From positions 28,384-92,383 of the forward strand of contig NZ_QUQV01000013.1 in NCBI RefSeq assembly GCF_003400205.1: a stretch of 64,000 nt of DNA, written 5' to 3'. Below the pieces are notes generated by a model. That model worked only from the letters and a program-made list of their open reading frames with translations. It searched no databases and was not told the DNA's origin. Source of the DNA: Bacillus sp. HNG (GTDB lineage Bacteria; Bacillota; Bacilli; Bacillales; Bacillaceae_L). The translations under genes and the position numbers were made by a program. Positions 16,615-26,684 of the stretch are shown in pieces (position 1 is the first letter of the stretch; the number at the start of each line of letters is the position of its first letter).

Positions 16615-17913
16615 TTGTCAACAACATTGGTATTAGCACTTATTATTTTTATTGCAACATTAATTTTAGTTATTTGGCAGCCCAAAGGTTTAAATATTGG
16701 CTGGTCTGCGTGTGGCGGAGCAATCATTGCTTTATTAGTAGGAGTTGTTGGATTTAGTGATGTCTTAGAAGTAATTGACATTACTTGGAACGCAACATTA
16801 TCTTTTGTTGCAATTATCCTCATTTCATTACTATTAGATCAGATTGGTTTGTTCGAATGGGCTGCACTACATATGGCGAGGATTGCACAGGGAAATGGGA
16901 TCAGGATGTTTGTCTATGTCAGTATTTTAGGTGCTATTGTTGCCGCTCTATTTGCTAATGATGGGGCTGCATTGATATTAACACCGATTGTCCTTGCGAT
17001 GGTTCGGAATTTGAACTTCAAAGAAAAAATGGTGTTTCCGTTTATTATGGCAAGTGGCTTTATTGCCGATACCACTTCACTACCATTTATCGTAAGTAAC
17101 CTAGTGAATATCGTATCTGCCGATTTCTTTGGAATTGGATTTCTTGAATATGCTTCGAGAATGATTATCCCTAACATCTTTTCGCTAGTCGCAACGATTG
17201 CAGTTCTACTTATTTACTTCAGAAAAAGCATACCTAAGACATACGACCTATCTAAATTAAGGCAGCCAGATGAGGCCATTAAAGACCAAAAATTGTTCCG
17301 CCTCTCATGGTTTGTTCTTGCGGTGTTACTAATTGGTTACTTTATTAGCGAATTTATTAATGTTCCTGTTTCCATCGTAGCAGGAATGATTGCAATCCTT
17401 TTTATTCTCATGGCTAGAAGAAGTGAAGCAGTTGATACAAAGGATGCTATTAAAGGAGCCCCTTGGAATATTGTCTTATTCTCGATTGGCATGTATGTAG
17501 TTGTTTATGGATTAGGAAATGCGGGACTTACTTCCGTCTTAGCAGGTCTGATTCAAAATGTGGCGGAGGAAGGATTGTTTATTGCTACTGTTTCAATGGG
17601 CTTTATCGCAGCACTATTATCTGCGGTTATGAATAATATGCCGACCGTTATGATTGATGCCTTGGCCATTGCAGAAACGAACACGTCAGGATTAATCCGG
17701 GAAGGTCTCATTTATGCAAATGTTATTGGTTCGGATTTAGGTCCTAAAATCACTCCAATTGGTTCGCTTGCCACTTTAGTATGGCTTCACATTTTATCCC
17801 AAAAAGGGGTGAAAATTTCGTGGGGAACGTATTTAAAAACAGGAATTGTCTTAACGATACCTATTCTATTAATAACGTTAATTGGGCTTTATATTTCACT
17901 ACTATTTTTCTAA
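16615..17913 (+). CDS. arsB: Arsenite efflux protein ArsB
   Basis: A 432-residue polytopic membrane protein of the ArsB/NhaD superfamily with about 12 hydrophobic segments (for example [18 protein letters not shown] and [18 protein letters not shown]). [17 protein letters not shown] and [25 protein letters not shown] segments fit ArsB transport motifs. The start is TTG 16615, seven bases after GGAGGT. It exports arsenite, driven by proton motive force. The length and topology match ArsB rather than the Acr3 family. Confidence 0.92.
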   Translation: MSTTLVLALIIFIATLILVIWQPKGLNIGWSACGGAIIALLVGVVGFSDVLEVIDITWNATLSFVAIILISLLLDQIGLFEWAALHMARIAQGNGIRMFVYVSILGAIVAALFANDGAALILTPIVLAMVRNLNFKEKMVFPFIMASGFIADTTSLPFIVSNLVNIVSADFFGIGFLEYASRMIIPNIFSLVATIAVLLIYFRKSIPKTYDLSKLRQPDEAIKDQKLFRLSWFVLAVLLIGYFISEFINVPVSIVAGMIAILFILMARRSEAVDTKDAIKGAPWNIVLFSIGMYVVVYGLGNAGLTSVLAGLIQNVAEEGLFIATVSMGFIAALLSAVMNNMPTVMIDALAIAETNTSGLIREGLIYANVIGSDLGPKITPIGSLATLVWLHILSQKGVKISWGTYLKTGIVLTIPILLITLIGLYISLLFF

Positions 17914-17925
17914 GGAGAATGAGTT

Positions 17926-18348
17926 ATGGCAAAAAAAACGATCTACTTTCTATGCACTGGTAATTCTTGTCGAAGCCAAATGGCAGAGGGCTGGGCAAAA
18001 CAATTCTTAAATCAGGATGAATGGGAAGTTAAAAGTGCAGGAATTGAAGCACATGGACTTAACCCTAATGCAGTAAAAGCAATGAAGGAAGTTGGAATTG
18101 ATATATCAAACCAAACTTCGGATATCATCGATCCTGAAATACTTAACAACGCAGAACTAGCTGTTACCCTTTGTGGGGATGCCAAAGATAAATGTCCTGT
18201 TACACCGCCTCAAGTCAAACGAGAACACTGGGGATTTGATGACCCTGCAAAAGCAGTAGGAACGGAAGAAGAAAAATGGGCCGTTTTCCAACGTGTCCGT
18301 GATGAAATTGGTGAAAGAATCAAACGCTTTGCCGAAACTGGAGAATAG
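17926..18348 (+). CDS. arsC: Arsenate reductase, thioredoxin-coupled
   Basis: A 140-residue low-molecular-weight phosphatase-fold ArsC. The catalytic loop is Cys10-TGNSC-Arg16, and Cys83 and Cys90 ([11 protein letters not shown]) complete the redox relay of the thioredoxin-dependent family. It reduces arsenate to arsenite for ArsB. The ribosome site AAGGAGAA precedes ATG 17926, 12 bases after arsB. Confidence 0.96.
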   Translation: MAKKTIYFLCTGNSCRSQMAEGWAKQFLNQDEWEVKSAGIEAHGLNPNAVKAMKEVGIDISNQTSDIIDPEILNNAELAVTLCGDAKDKCPVTPPQVKREHWGFDDPAKAVGTEEEKWAVFQRVRDEIGERIKRFAETGE

Positions 18349-18408
18349 TCTAAATTTGATAGGAATAATATGGTCTTAAAAACTATTAAAATTCAGGGGG
18401 AGTTTGCA

Positions 18409-18789
18409 TTGGATTTGAAAGTTGGAGATATCATTCGATTTGAACGGACATTTATAGAGGAAGATGTTGAATTATTTACAAAAGTATCCATGGATGAAGG
18501 GGATCACCATATGAACCCTGATGAACTCGGGAGAGTAGTGGTTCAAGGGTTGTTAACTGCTACCTTACCAACAAAAGTTGGTGGAGATTACAATGTATTG
18601 GCTCGTACAATGAATTTTGAGTTTTTTAGACCTGTCTTCACTGGGGATACCATTAGTTGTAAAGTAACGATCGAAAAATTGGAACGGAAAGATAATAATA
18701 GAATATCTATTATGGCAAGTTTCCTATGCATAAATCAAATGGAGAAACAAGTATTGAGCGGAAATTTTGCGGGAGTAATAGTAGGTTAA
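18409..18789 (+). CDS. MaoC-like hotdog-fold protein
   Basis: A 126-residue protein with KVGDIIRFERTFIEEDVELFTKVS, typical of the MaoC/(R)-specific enoyl-CoA hydratase fold, then LLTATLPTKVGGDYNVLARTMNFEFFRPVFTGDTISCKV. The usual catalytic D-x4-H of hydratases appears as DEGDHHMN, so activity is possible but unproven. I prefer TTG 18409, six bases after GGGGGAG; ATG 18370 is in frame with a weaker AGGA site and would add 13 residues. It follows arsC by 60 bases without a terminator but has no evident arsenic link. Confidence 0.7.
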   Translation: MDLKVGDIIRFERTFIEEDVELFTKVSMDEGDHHMNPDELGRVVVQGLLTATLPTKVGGDYNVLARTMNFEFFRPVFTGDTISCKVTIEKLERKDNNRISIMASFLCINQMEKQVLSGNFAGVIVG

Positions 18790-19365
<576 letters not shown>

Positions 19366-19411
19366 TTAACAATTCGGAGGAAACGAATAAATATAGAAAT
19401 AGTCAAAATCA

Positions 19412-19446
19412 GGTTGGAACCGTTAAGGGGCCAATCTTTTTTATTT
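19412..19446 (+). terminator. Probable terminator after paiA
   Basis: GGTTGG (19412-19417) pairs with CCAATC (19431-19436) with one G-T pair, followed by a T-rich tract. Confidence 0.5.
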
Positions 19447-19474
19447 GGCAATAGATGTTTATAAAATTATAAAT

Positions 19475-19551
19475 AAACACGAATGAATATATAAATTACG
19501 AATGAAATGTTCGTATTTTTGTTGACTGACCCTGGAATTTATTGATAAAAT
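19475..19551 (+). promoter_or_regulatory. purA promoter with PurR boxes
   Basis: AATGTTCGTATTT (19506-19518) is, on the reverse strand, a near-exact PurBox (consensus AWWWCCGAACWWT). A weaker forward copy AAACACGAATGAA starts at 19475, giving the usual 16-base gap between inverted boxes. TTGACT (19522-19527) and TAAAAT (19546-19551) form the promoter, 18 bases apart. PurR repression is inferred. Confidence 0.65.
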
Positions 19552-19603
19552 GTACCTCTAAAAGGAAAAATGCTTATGAACCTAATGGAGGTGCGTTAGA
19601 GAA

Positions 19604-20896
19604 ATGTCATCAGTTGTCGTAGTTGGATCACAATGGGGAGACGAAGGAAAAGGAAAAATCACGGACTTTTTATCAGAAAATGCCGAAGTAGTTGCACGTT
19701 ATCAAGGTGGAAACAATGCGGGACATACGATTAAATTTAGCGGTGAAACCTATAAGCTGCATTTGATTCCATCCGGAATCTTTTACAAGGATAAAATCTG
19801 TGTTATCGGCAATGGAATGGTCGTCGATCCGAAAGCACTCGTGCAGGAGATGAATTACCTACATGATAAAGGAGTGACTCTAGATAACTTGAGGATCTCT
19901 AACCGCGCCCATGTCATCTTGCCTTATCATGTAAAATTGGATGAAGTCGAAGAGGCGAGAAAAGGTGAAAATAAAATTGGCACGACGAAAAAAGGCATCG
20001 GGCCAGCCTATATGGACAAAGCTGCTCGTATTGGGATTAGGATTGCAGATTTGCTGGACCGCGAAGTATTTGAAGAAAAAGTAATACGTAATCTGGAAGA
20101 GAAAAATCGGTTATTTGAAAAGCTATATGAAACCGAGGGCTTTAAACTTGAGGATATCCTTGATGAATATTATGATTACGGCCAAATGATTGCAAAATAT
20201 GTATGTGATACATCTGTGGTTTTGAATGATGCTTTAGATGACGGTCGACGTGTCCTCTTTGAAGGAGCACAAGGGGTTATGCTTGATATTGACCAAGGAA
20301 CCTATCCGTTTGTTACGTCTTCTAATCCAGTTGCAGGAGGGGTAACAATTGGTTCTGGAGTAGGGCCAAGTAAAATCACTCATGTTGTTGGGGTATGTAA
20401 AGCTTATACAACAAGAGTTGGTGACGGTCCATTCCCTACAGAGCTTAATAATGAAATTGGCACTCAAATACGAGAAGTCGGTCGTGAGTACGGAACAACG
20501 ACAGGAAGACCACGACGAGTTGGTTGGTTTGACAGTGTTGTCGTCCGTCATGCCCGACGAGTAAGTGGCTTAACCGATTTATCACTGAACTCAATTGATG
20601 TGTTAACAGGGATTGAGTCGCTAAAGATTTGCGTTGCTTATCGTTATAATGGGAAAGTGATGGAGGAATTTCCGGCAAGCCTAAAAATATTAGCTCAATG
20701 CGAGCCAGTATACGAAGAACTTCCGGGCTGGACAGAAGAGATTACTGCCTGCAAATCACTGGAAGAACTGCCAGAGAACGCAAGACATTATGTCGAAAGA
20801 GTTTCTCAGTTGACTGGTATACCATTGTCAATCTTCTCGGTTGGCCCAGATAGAATTCAGACAAATGTCGTCCGAAGCCCATGGCGTCAAAGCTAA
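19604..20896 (+). CDS. purA: Adenylosuccinate synthetase
   Basis: A 430-residue enzyme joining IMP and aspartate with GTP to make adenylosuccinate. [11 protein letters not shown] (8-18) is the GTP loop, GNNAGHT holds the catalytic His41, and [19 protein letters not shown] and [13 protein letters not shown] are family signatures. It is full length. ATG follows a GGAGGTG ribosome site and a PurR-type promoter. It stands alone and is closed by a terminator, as in B. subtilis. Confidence 0.98.
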   Translation: MSSVVVVGSQWGDEGKGKITDFLSENAEVVARYQGGNNAGHTIKFSGETYKLHLIPSGIFYKDKICVIGNGMVVDPKALVQEMNYLHDKGVTLDNLRISNRAHVILPYHVKLDEVEEARKGENKIGTTKKGIGPAYMDKAARIGIRIADLLDREVFEEKVIRNLEEKNRLFEKLYETEGFKLEDILDEYYDYGQMIAKYVCDTSVVLNDALDDGRRVLFEGAQGVMLDIDQGTYPFVTSSNPVAGGVTIGSGVGPSKITHVVGVCKAYTTRVGDGPFPTELNNEIGTQIREVGREYGTTTGRPRRVGWFDSVVVRHARRVSGLTDLSLNSIDVLTGIESLKICVAYRYNGKVMEEFPASLKILAQCEPVYEELPGWTEEITACKSLEELPENARHYVERVSQLTGIPLSIFSVGPDRIQTNVVRSPWRQS

Positions 20897-20900
20897 TCGG

Positions 20901-20927
20901 AAAAGGAAGCCTAGAGCTTCCTTTTTT
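20901..20927 (+). terminator. Rho-independent terminator after purA
   Basis: AAAGGAAGC (20902-20910) pairs with GCTTCCTTT around CTAGA, with a six-T tail. Confidence 0.85.
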
Positions 20928-21062
20928 AAATTTGGCTGTTTTTTTCAAAAATGACACGTGCTAAAAAAATGTCTACCATTCTAATGCAGACTGATTGCTA
21001 CATTGGACAATAAACAATTAAAATATAAAATAAGTTTCCCATCTAGGGAAGGAGGGAATTGG

Positions 21063-21857
21063 ATGCTTGAACTGAATCCAGAAGATTTTATATTAAAACC
21101 TGCATTAGCCACCATACATTGTGAACCGAACTGGATGTGGAGAAAAAGAGATAACCCCATGCCAAATTATGATTTATTTTATGTATGGAGTGGTGAAGGG
21201 ACTGTTAGACTAAACAACAAGTCTTATCAAGTGGGGAAAGGTCATTGCTTTTTGTTTAGGCCAGGCGATGAGACGGAAGCGACACATAATCCCCAAAATC
21301 CTCTCGTTTTAACCTATATTCATTTTGATATTGCTGAAACCAAAACACCTAGGATGATTCCTTCTTCACATCGAATTCTTGAAAATACAATTAGCTTTGA
21401 ATCCCTGTTAACACAGTATGTTCGTTTGTTTTTAGTCAATACATTTGGCGCGGAAATTGAAGGAAAGTTAATCTTAAAGCAATTAATGATCCATCTGTTA
21501 AGAGATGAACATGATAAAAAAGAAGAAATGGGTAGCGCAAGCAATAGCCTCATGGAAACAATTCGTGAAATTGCCAATTATATTCAGCAACACCCTGGAG
21601 AACCACATACAATTGATAGCTTATCTGAACGTGCTAACCTTTCTCAACGATACTTTTCTCAAAAATTTAAAGAAATTATAGGTCATACGGTGAAATCTTA
21701 TATTGTATATTCTCGGATCAAACGCGCGGAGCATTTACTCCATTTTACTGGAATGTCAGTTACAGAAACGGCATATGCCCTTGGCTACAACGATTTGCAC
21801 TTTTTTAGTAGACAATTTAAACAATACACTGGTAAAAACCCCTCTGAAATACGTTGA
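21063..21857 (+). CDS. AraC-family transcriptional regulator with cupin sensor domain
   Basis: A 264-residue protein: an N-terminal cupin (YDLFYVWSGEGTVRLNNKSYQVGKGHCFLFRPGDET) and a C-terminal AraC pair of helix-turn-helices (HTIDSLSERANLSQRYFSQKFKEIIG and MSVTETAYALGYNDLHFFSRQFKQYTGKNPSEIR). This layout is common in sensors of small sugars or metabolites. ATG 21063 follows GGAAGGAGGG; TTG 21003 would add 20 residues but has no clear ribosome site. It lies 320 bases before gltB on the same strand, where B. subtilis has the divergent LysR gene gltC, so a role in control of gltB is possible but unproven. Confidence 0.8.
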   Translation: MLELNPEDFILKPALATIHCEPNWMWRKRDNPMPNYDLFYVWSGEGTVRLNNKSYQVGKGHCFLFRPGDETEATHNPQNPLVLTYIHFDIAETKTPRMIPSSHRILENTISFESLLTQYVRLFLVNTFGAEIEGKLILKQLMIHLLRDEHDKKEEMGSASNSLMETIREIANYIQQHPGEPHTIDSLSERANLSQRYFSQKFKEIIGHTVKSYIVYSRIKRAEHLLHFTGMSVTETAYALGYNDLHFFSRQFKQYTGKNPSEIR

Positions 21858-22177
21858 AAATAGAATATACACGGATAGGTTGCTGCGGGATTTGTTAAAG
21901 ATTCCTAGCAACCTTATTTATTGTGTGAAAATCTAACTCGCCCCTACAAAAAATCCAAATGATTCATCAAAACATCTAAATATAAAAAAACAAAGCAATG
22001 GTAGGATAAAAAACAAGGAAAAAACGGTGAATACGAACATTGTTTACTTACTATTTTATAAATGTCTGTCTTTATTACTATCTAAAAAGTACAAATCTTC
22101 AGTTAATAAGTCTAAATACATTTATCATGTAATGCCTTAACATTAAAAATAAACAAAGATGCAAAGGAGGATATGAA
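21858..22177 (+). other. Intergenic region before gltB
   Basis: This 320-base gap holds a hairpin, AGGTTGCT (21877-21884) with AGCAACCT (21907-21914), which probably ends the AraC gene although its T tract is poor. The rest is AT-rich leader. No gene, no riboswitch and no convincing GltC or TnrA site was seen. The gltB promoter must be here, but I could not place a good -35/-10 pair. Confidence 0.5.
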
Positions 22178-25100
22178 ATGCATCGGACATGGACGCTAGA
22201 TAAACAAGGGATGTATGATCCTCAATTTGAACATGATGCTTGTGGAATTGCGATGCTCGCCAATATAAACGGGAAGCAAACACACTCCATTGTATCTCAA
22301 GCATTAATTGCACTTGAACGGCTTGATCACCGGGGAGGACGCGGTGCTGACAATATATTGGGGGATGGGGCTGGGATCTTAACGCAAATTCCTCATACGT
22401 TATTTCAAGCAGAGTGGGAAAAAGCGGGAAAATCTCTAATCGATGCTGGGAAGTATGGTGTTGGAATGTTCTTCCTGCCTCAACGAGAAGATTCGAGAAA
22501 ACGCTGTGAAGATATCATTGAAAACGTGATGGAAACGGAAGGCTTAAAACTGTTCGGTTGGAGGAATGTCCCAACGAATGATAAAAGTCTACATCAACAG
22601 GCCAAAGAAACACAACCGGTGATTCGCCAATTATTTGTGAAATCTCCTTATAGCAAACCAGGAGATATCAGGTTTGAAAGAAAATTATATCAAGTTCGAA
22701 GAAAAATAGAAAAAGCGCTTAAAAGTGCGAAGTTCGCAAAGGATGACTCTTATTATATTGTCAGTCTTTCAGCAAGAACCATTATCTACAAGGGTTTATT
22801 ACTCCCAGAGCAACTGAAAGAATACTATGTTGATTTAAACTGTGAATTATTCGAATCGGCCATGGCGATGGTCCATAATCGCTTCAGTACTAATACTTTC
22901 CCTAGTTGGCAAAGGGCACAGCCAAATCGTTATATGATGCATAATGGTGAAATCAATACGATTAACGGAAATGTGAATTGGATGAAGGCAAGAGAAGCGG
23001 CATTCAAATCAGATGTAATAGAAGAAATAGAAAGCTTGCTTCCTGTTATTGAAACAGATGGTAGTGATTCAGCAATGTTTGATAACGCATTGGAATTTCT
23101 CGTGTTATCAGGGTGGTCATTGCCACATGCGATGATGATGATGATTCCAGAACCGTGGGAAAAAAATCAGGTAATGGATGAACAAAAAAAGGCATTTTAT
23201 CAGTATCATAGCAGTTTCATGGAGCCGTGGGATGGACCAGCAGCAATGGCTTTTACAGATGGGAAATTAGTTGGAGCGTGTCTTGATCGAAACGGGTTAA
23301 GACCCGCACGGATTGTAATAACGGAAGATGATTTTATATGCGTTTCATCTGAAGTAGGGGTTGTTGACATTCCAGAGGAAAAAATCATTTGTAAAGATCG
23401 CTTAAAGCCAGGGCAGATGCTTTTAATTGATCTGGAAAGTGGAACCTTACTTGCTGATGAAGAAGTCAAACAAAGGATTATCTCCCAACGACCTTATCAG
23501 AAGCTTGTAGAAGAAACCATCGTACCTCTTGAAAGGATTTCTGATGATATGACCCACACCGAGGGTATACCAGACGGGGGAACTCATCGCAAACAGGCGA
23601 TCTTTGGATATACAAATGAAGAATGGGAGAAAGTTTTAAAGCCGATGGCTTTGAATGGGTATGAACCCATTGGTTCGATGGGCTACGATGCTCCTTTAGC
23701 TGTATTATCCAGCACACCTCAGCTGTTATTTAATTATTTCAAGCAGAAATTTGCTCAAGTCACCAATCCACCAATAGATGCCATTCGAGAGGAATTTGTA
23801 ACCTCTTTAGAAGTGATGTTAGGGTCAAGCGGTAATTTACTTCAACCTACACAAACTAAATATAAAAAAATAAGTCTAAAATCCCCAATTCTACTAGACT
23901 CGGAAATGAAAAAAATAAGTAGTCTACAAACAAACGATTGGCGAGCAGCGGTTATTTCAACTTTATTCCCGATTACAGGAAGTTTGAGTGAGGCCATCGT
24001 TCAATTATTTCAACGAGTAGATGAGGAGGCTGAAAAAGGGAGTAATATCCTCATTCTTAGTGACCGAAACGTAACTGAACAGTTTGGGGCGATTCCGTCA
24101 TTGCTTGCGGTATCAGCTGTTCATCATCATTTAATTCAAACCGGCAAGCGAAGTAAAGTGAGTTTAATAGCAGAATCTGGAGAACCGAGAGAGGTACACC
24201 ATTTTGCAACGCTACTTGGATATGGTGCGAATGCGATATACCCTTATCTTGTTTACGAATCACTTCCTCTATTTGTTGAAGGTCTTTCGATTGAGGATGC
24301 ATCCAGAAATTATGTGAAATCTATCACAAAGGGAATTATGAAAATCATGTCCAAAATGGGCATTTCAGCTGTTCAAAGTTATATAGGTGCACAAGTTTTC
24401 GAAGCTTTAGGGATTAGTCATGAAGTAATTGACCGTTATTTTCCGAATACATCTTCAAAGCTCAGTGGATTGACGATAGATGATCTTGCTAAAGAAGTAC
24501 GGTTACGCCATGAAGAAGCTTTCCAGTCGAAAGAGGCAGTATTAGAAACAGGATCAGATTTTCAATGGCGGTATGGGGGAGAGACCCATTTATTCCAACC
24601 GAAAACCATTCATTTATTACAGCATGCCGTTCGTACAGGAAAATATGAAATCTACAAGGAATATAGCAATCTGTTAAATGAGGAAATCAGTCAGCAGACG
24701 ACACTTCGTGGATTACTAGAGTTCAATTTTAAAAGGAAACCTGTACCAATCGAGGAAGTTGAACCAATTGAATTGATTTTTAAAAGGTTTAAAACAGGAG
24801 CGATGTCATACGGGTCGATTAGCAAAGAGGCTCATGAAGCAATAGCGATTGCGATGAATCGAATTGGTGGAAGGAGTAATAGTGGTGAGGGTGGAGAGGA
24901 TCCTGAGCGATTTACACCGATGGAGAATGGCGATTCGAAATGTAGCAGTATAAAGCAAGTAGCTTCAGGAAGATTTGGGGTTACGAGTCACTATCTCGTT
25001 AATTGTGAAGAAATTCAAATTAAGATGGCCCAAGGAGCAAAACCTGGTGAAGGAGGCCAATTGGCAGGGCATAAAGTAACCCCAGAGGTAGCAAAAACGA

Positions 25101-26665
25101 GAGGGTCCACTCCGGGAATTGAACTGATATCACCACCGCCTCATCATGATATTTATTCCATTGAAGACTTAGCCCAACTGATTTACGACTTAAAAAATGC
25201 AAATCCTAAAGCGAGAATCAATGTGAAACTCGTATCAGAATCAGGTGTTGGCACGATAGCTGCAGGTGTAGCAAAGGCAAAAGCAGATGTGATTTTAATT
25301 AGTGGCTATGATGGCGGGACTGGAGCAGCTACCCGTTCAAGTATAAAACATGCTGGTATGCCATGGGAGTTGGGGCTTGCTGAAACTCATCAAACATTAA
25401 AGTTGAATGGCTTGAGACATAAAGTAACGTTGGAAACGGATGGGAAAATGATGAGTGGCCGAGATGTAGTTATAGCCGCGCTTCTTGGGGCTGAAGAATA
25501 TGGCTTTTCAACATTACCACTTGTTTCTCTGGGATGCATCATGATGAGAGTTTGTCATTTGGATACATGCCCAGTTGGGATTGCGACTCAAAACCCACTA
25601 CTCCGTAAAAATATGATTGGCACAGCAGACCATGTTGTTCATTTGATGCATTTCTTTGCTCAAGAAATTCGTGAATATATGGCTCAATTAGGGTTTAGAA
25701 CATTGGATGAAATGATCGGGCGCACTGACTTACTAAAACCGACTAAAACAAATCATTGGAAAGCTCAAAAACTTGATTTAACGCCAATTTTATTACATCA
25801 ACCTACTGATAAAAAGCCAAAAGAGCGGCAGGCTCATGAAATTGATCAAACATTGGACAGTAAGGAGCTCCTGCCTTTATTTCTTAAAGGTTTGAAAAAG
25901 GGAAAGCCAATACGCGCAGTGCTCCCTATTCACAATATAAATCGTTCTGTTGGAACTCTACTAGGGAATACCATTTCTAATAGATATGGGGAAGTAGGGT
26001 TAAAAGAAGACACAATCAAGCTTCATTTTAAAGGCTCGGCAGGTCAGAGCTTTGGTGCCTTTATACCAAAGGGAACAACGATGACATTAGAGGGAGACGC
26101 CAATGATTACGTTGGAAAAGGATTATCAGGTGGGAAAATGGCTATCTTCCCATCGATAAAATCAAATTTCTTAGCGGAACAAAACATGATTATTGGAAAT
26201 ACAGCTTTTTATGGAGCAACAAGTGGAAGAGCATACATTCGAGGGAAGGCTGGGGAGAGATTCTGTGTAAGAAATAGTGGTGCCGATGTTGTTGTCGAAG
26301 GAATCGGAGATCATGGTTGTGAGTATATGACAGGCGGTAGCGCACTTATTCTTGGAGAAGTCGGTCAAAACTTTGCAGCAGGAATGTCAGGTGGAGTGGC
26401 TTATGTTTTAGTTGGTGAGGTCGAAAAATTCAAGCAACGATGTAATCAAGAACTCGTAATCATTGAATCTTTACAAGACCGAGATGACGTGGACTTTATT
26501 AAAGGACAGATCAAACAACATCATCAATATACAAAAAGTGCGGTAGCCGCAGAAATCCTGAATAAATGGGACAGCTACGTATCTCGTTTCGTACGAGTGA
26601 TTCCCAAAGAATATAAAAGAATTCTTGAAGAATCCAGCCAAAACGAATATTTACAATACAGTTAA
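22178..26665 (+). CDS. gltB: Glutamate synthase (NADPH), large subunit
   Basis: A 1495-residue GOGAT large chain (gltA in B. subtilis naming). Cys22 in HDACGIAM is the glutaminase nucleophile exposed after removal of a short propeptide. The FMN-binding synthase half has GEGGEDPERF and GGTGAATRSSIKHAG-type signatures, the 3Fe-4S ligands are Cys1120, Cys1126 and Cys1131 (CX5CX4C), and a GXGXG alpha domain (GNTAFYGATSGRAYIRGKAGERF) ends the protein. It makes two glutamates from glutamine and 2-oxoglutarate with electrons from GltD. The ribosome site is AAGGAGGATATG. It starts a long operon through amt. Confidence 0.97.
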   Translation: MHRTWTLDKQGMYDPQFEHDACGIAMLANINGKQTHSIVSQALIALERLDHRGGRGADNILGDGAGILTQIPHTLFQAEWEKAGKSLIDAGKYGVGMFFLPQREDSRKRCEDIIENVMETEGLKLFGWRNVPTNDKSLHQQAKETQPVIRQLFVKSPYSKPGDIRFERKLYQVRRKIEKALKSAKFAKDDSYYIVSLSARTIIYKGLLLPEQLKEYYVDLNCELFESAMAMVHNRFSTNTFPSWQRAQPNRYMMHNGEINTINGNVNWMKAREAAFKSDVIEEIESLLPVIETDGSDSAMFDNALEFLVLSGWSLPHAMMMMIPEPWEKNQVMDEQKKAFYQYHSSFMEPWDGPAAMAFTDGKLVGACLDRNGLRPARIVITEDDFICVSSEVGVVDIPEEKIICKDRLKPGQMLLIDLESGTLLADEEVKQRIISQRPYQKLVEETIVPLERISDDMTHTEGIPDGGTHRKQAIFGYTNEEWEKVLKPMALNGYEPIGSMGYDAPLAVLSSTPQLLFNYFKQKFAQVTNPPIDAIREEFVTSLEVMLGSSGNLLQPTQTKYKKISLKSPILLDSEMKKISSLQTNDWRAAVISTLFPITGSLSEAIVQLFQRVDEEAEKGSNILILSDRNVTEQFGAIPSLLAVSAVHHHLIQTGKRSKVSLIAESGEPREVHHFATLLGYGANAIYPYLVYESLPLFVEGLSIEDASRNYVKSITKGIMKIMSKMGISAVQSYIGAQVFEALGISHEVIDRYFPNTSSKLSGLTIDDLAKEVRLRHEEAFQSKEAVLETGSDFQWRYGGETHLFQPKTIHLLQHAVRTGKYEIYKEYSNLLNEEISQQTTLRGLLEFNFKRKPVPIEEVEPIELIFKRFKTGAMSYGSISKEAHEAIAIAMNRIGGRSNSGEGGEDPERFTPMENGDSKCSSIKQVASGRFGVTSHYLVNCEEIQIKMAQGAKPGEGGQLAGHKVTPEVAKTRGSTPGIELISPPPHHDIYSIEDLAQLIYDLKNANPKARINVKLVSESGVGTIAAGVAKAKADVILISGYDGGTGAATRSSIKHAGMPWELGLAETHQTLKLNGLRHKVTLETDGKMMSGRDVVIAALLGAEEYGFSTLPLVSLGCIMMRVCHLDTCPVGIATQNPLLRKNMIGTADHVVHLMHFFAQEIREYMAQLGFRTLDEMIGRTDLLKPTKTNHWKAQKLDLTPILLHQPTDKKPKERQAHEIDQTLDSKELLPLFLKGLKKGKPIRAVLPIHNINRSVGTLLGNTISNRYGEVGLKEDTIKLHFKGSAGQSFGAFIPKGTTMTLEGDANDYVGKGLSGGKMAIFPSIKSNFLAEQNMIIGNTAFYGATSGRAYIRGKAGERFCVRNSGADVVVEGIGDHGCEYMTGGSALILGEVGQNFAAGMSGGVAYVLVGEVEKFKQRCNQELVIIESLQDRDDVDFIKGQIKQHHQYTKSAVAAEILNKWDSYVSRFVRVIPKEYKRILEESSQNEYLQYS

Positions 26666-26684
26666 TCGATTGGGGGTTAGATAG

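Noticed and set aside
22130..22160. TGTAATGCCTTAACA as a TnrA/GlnR site before gltB
   Set aside because: The half-sites are 5 bases apart; TnrA/GlnR boxes (TGTNA-N7-TNACA) need 7.
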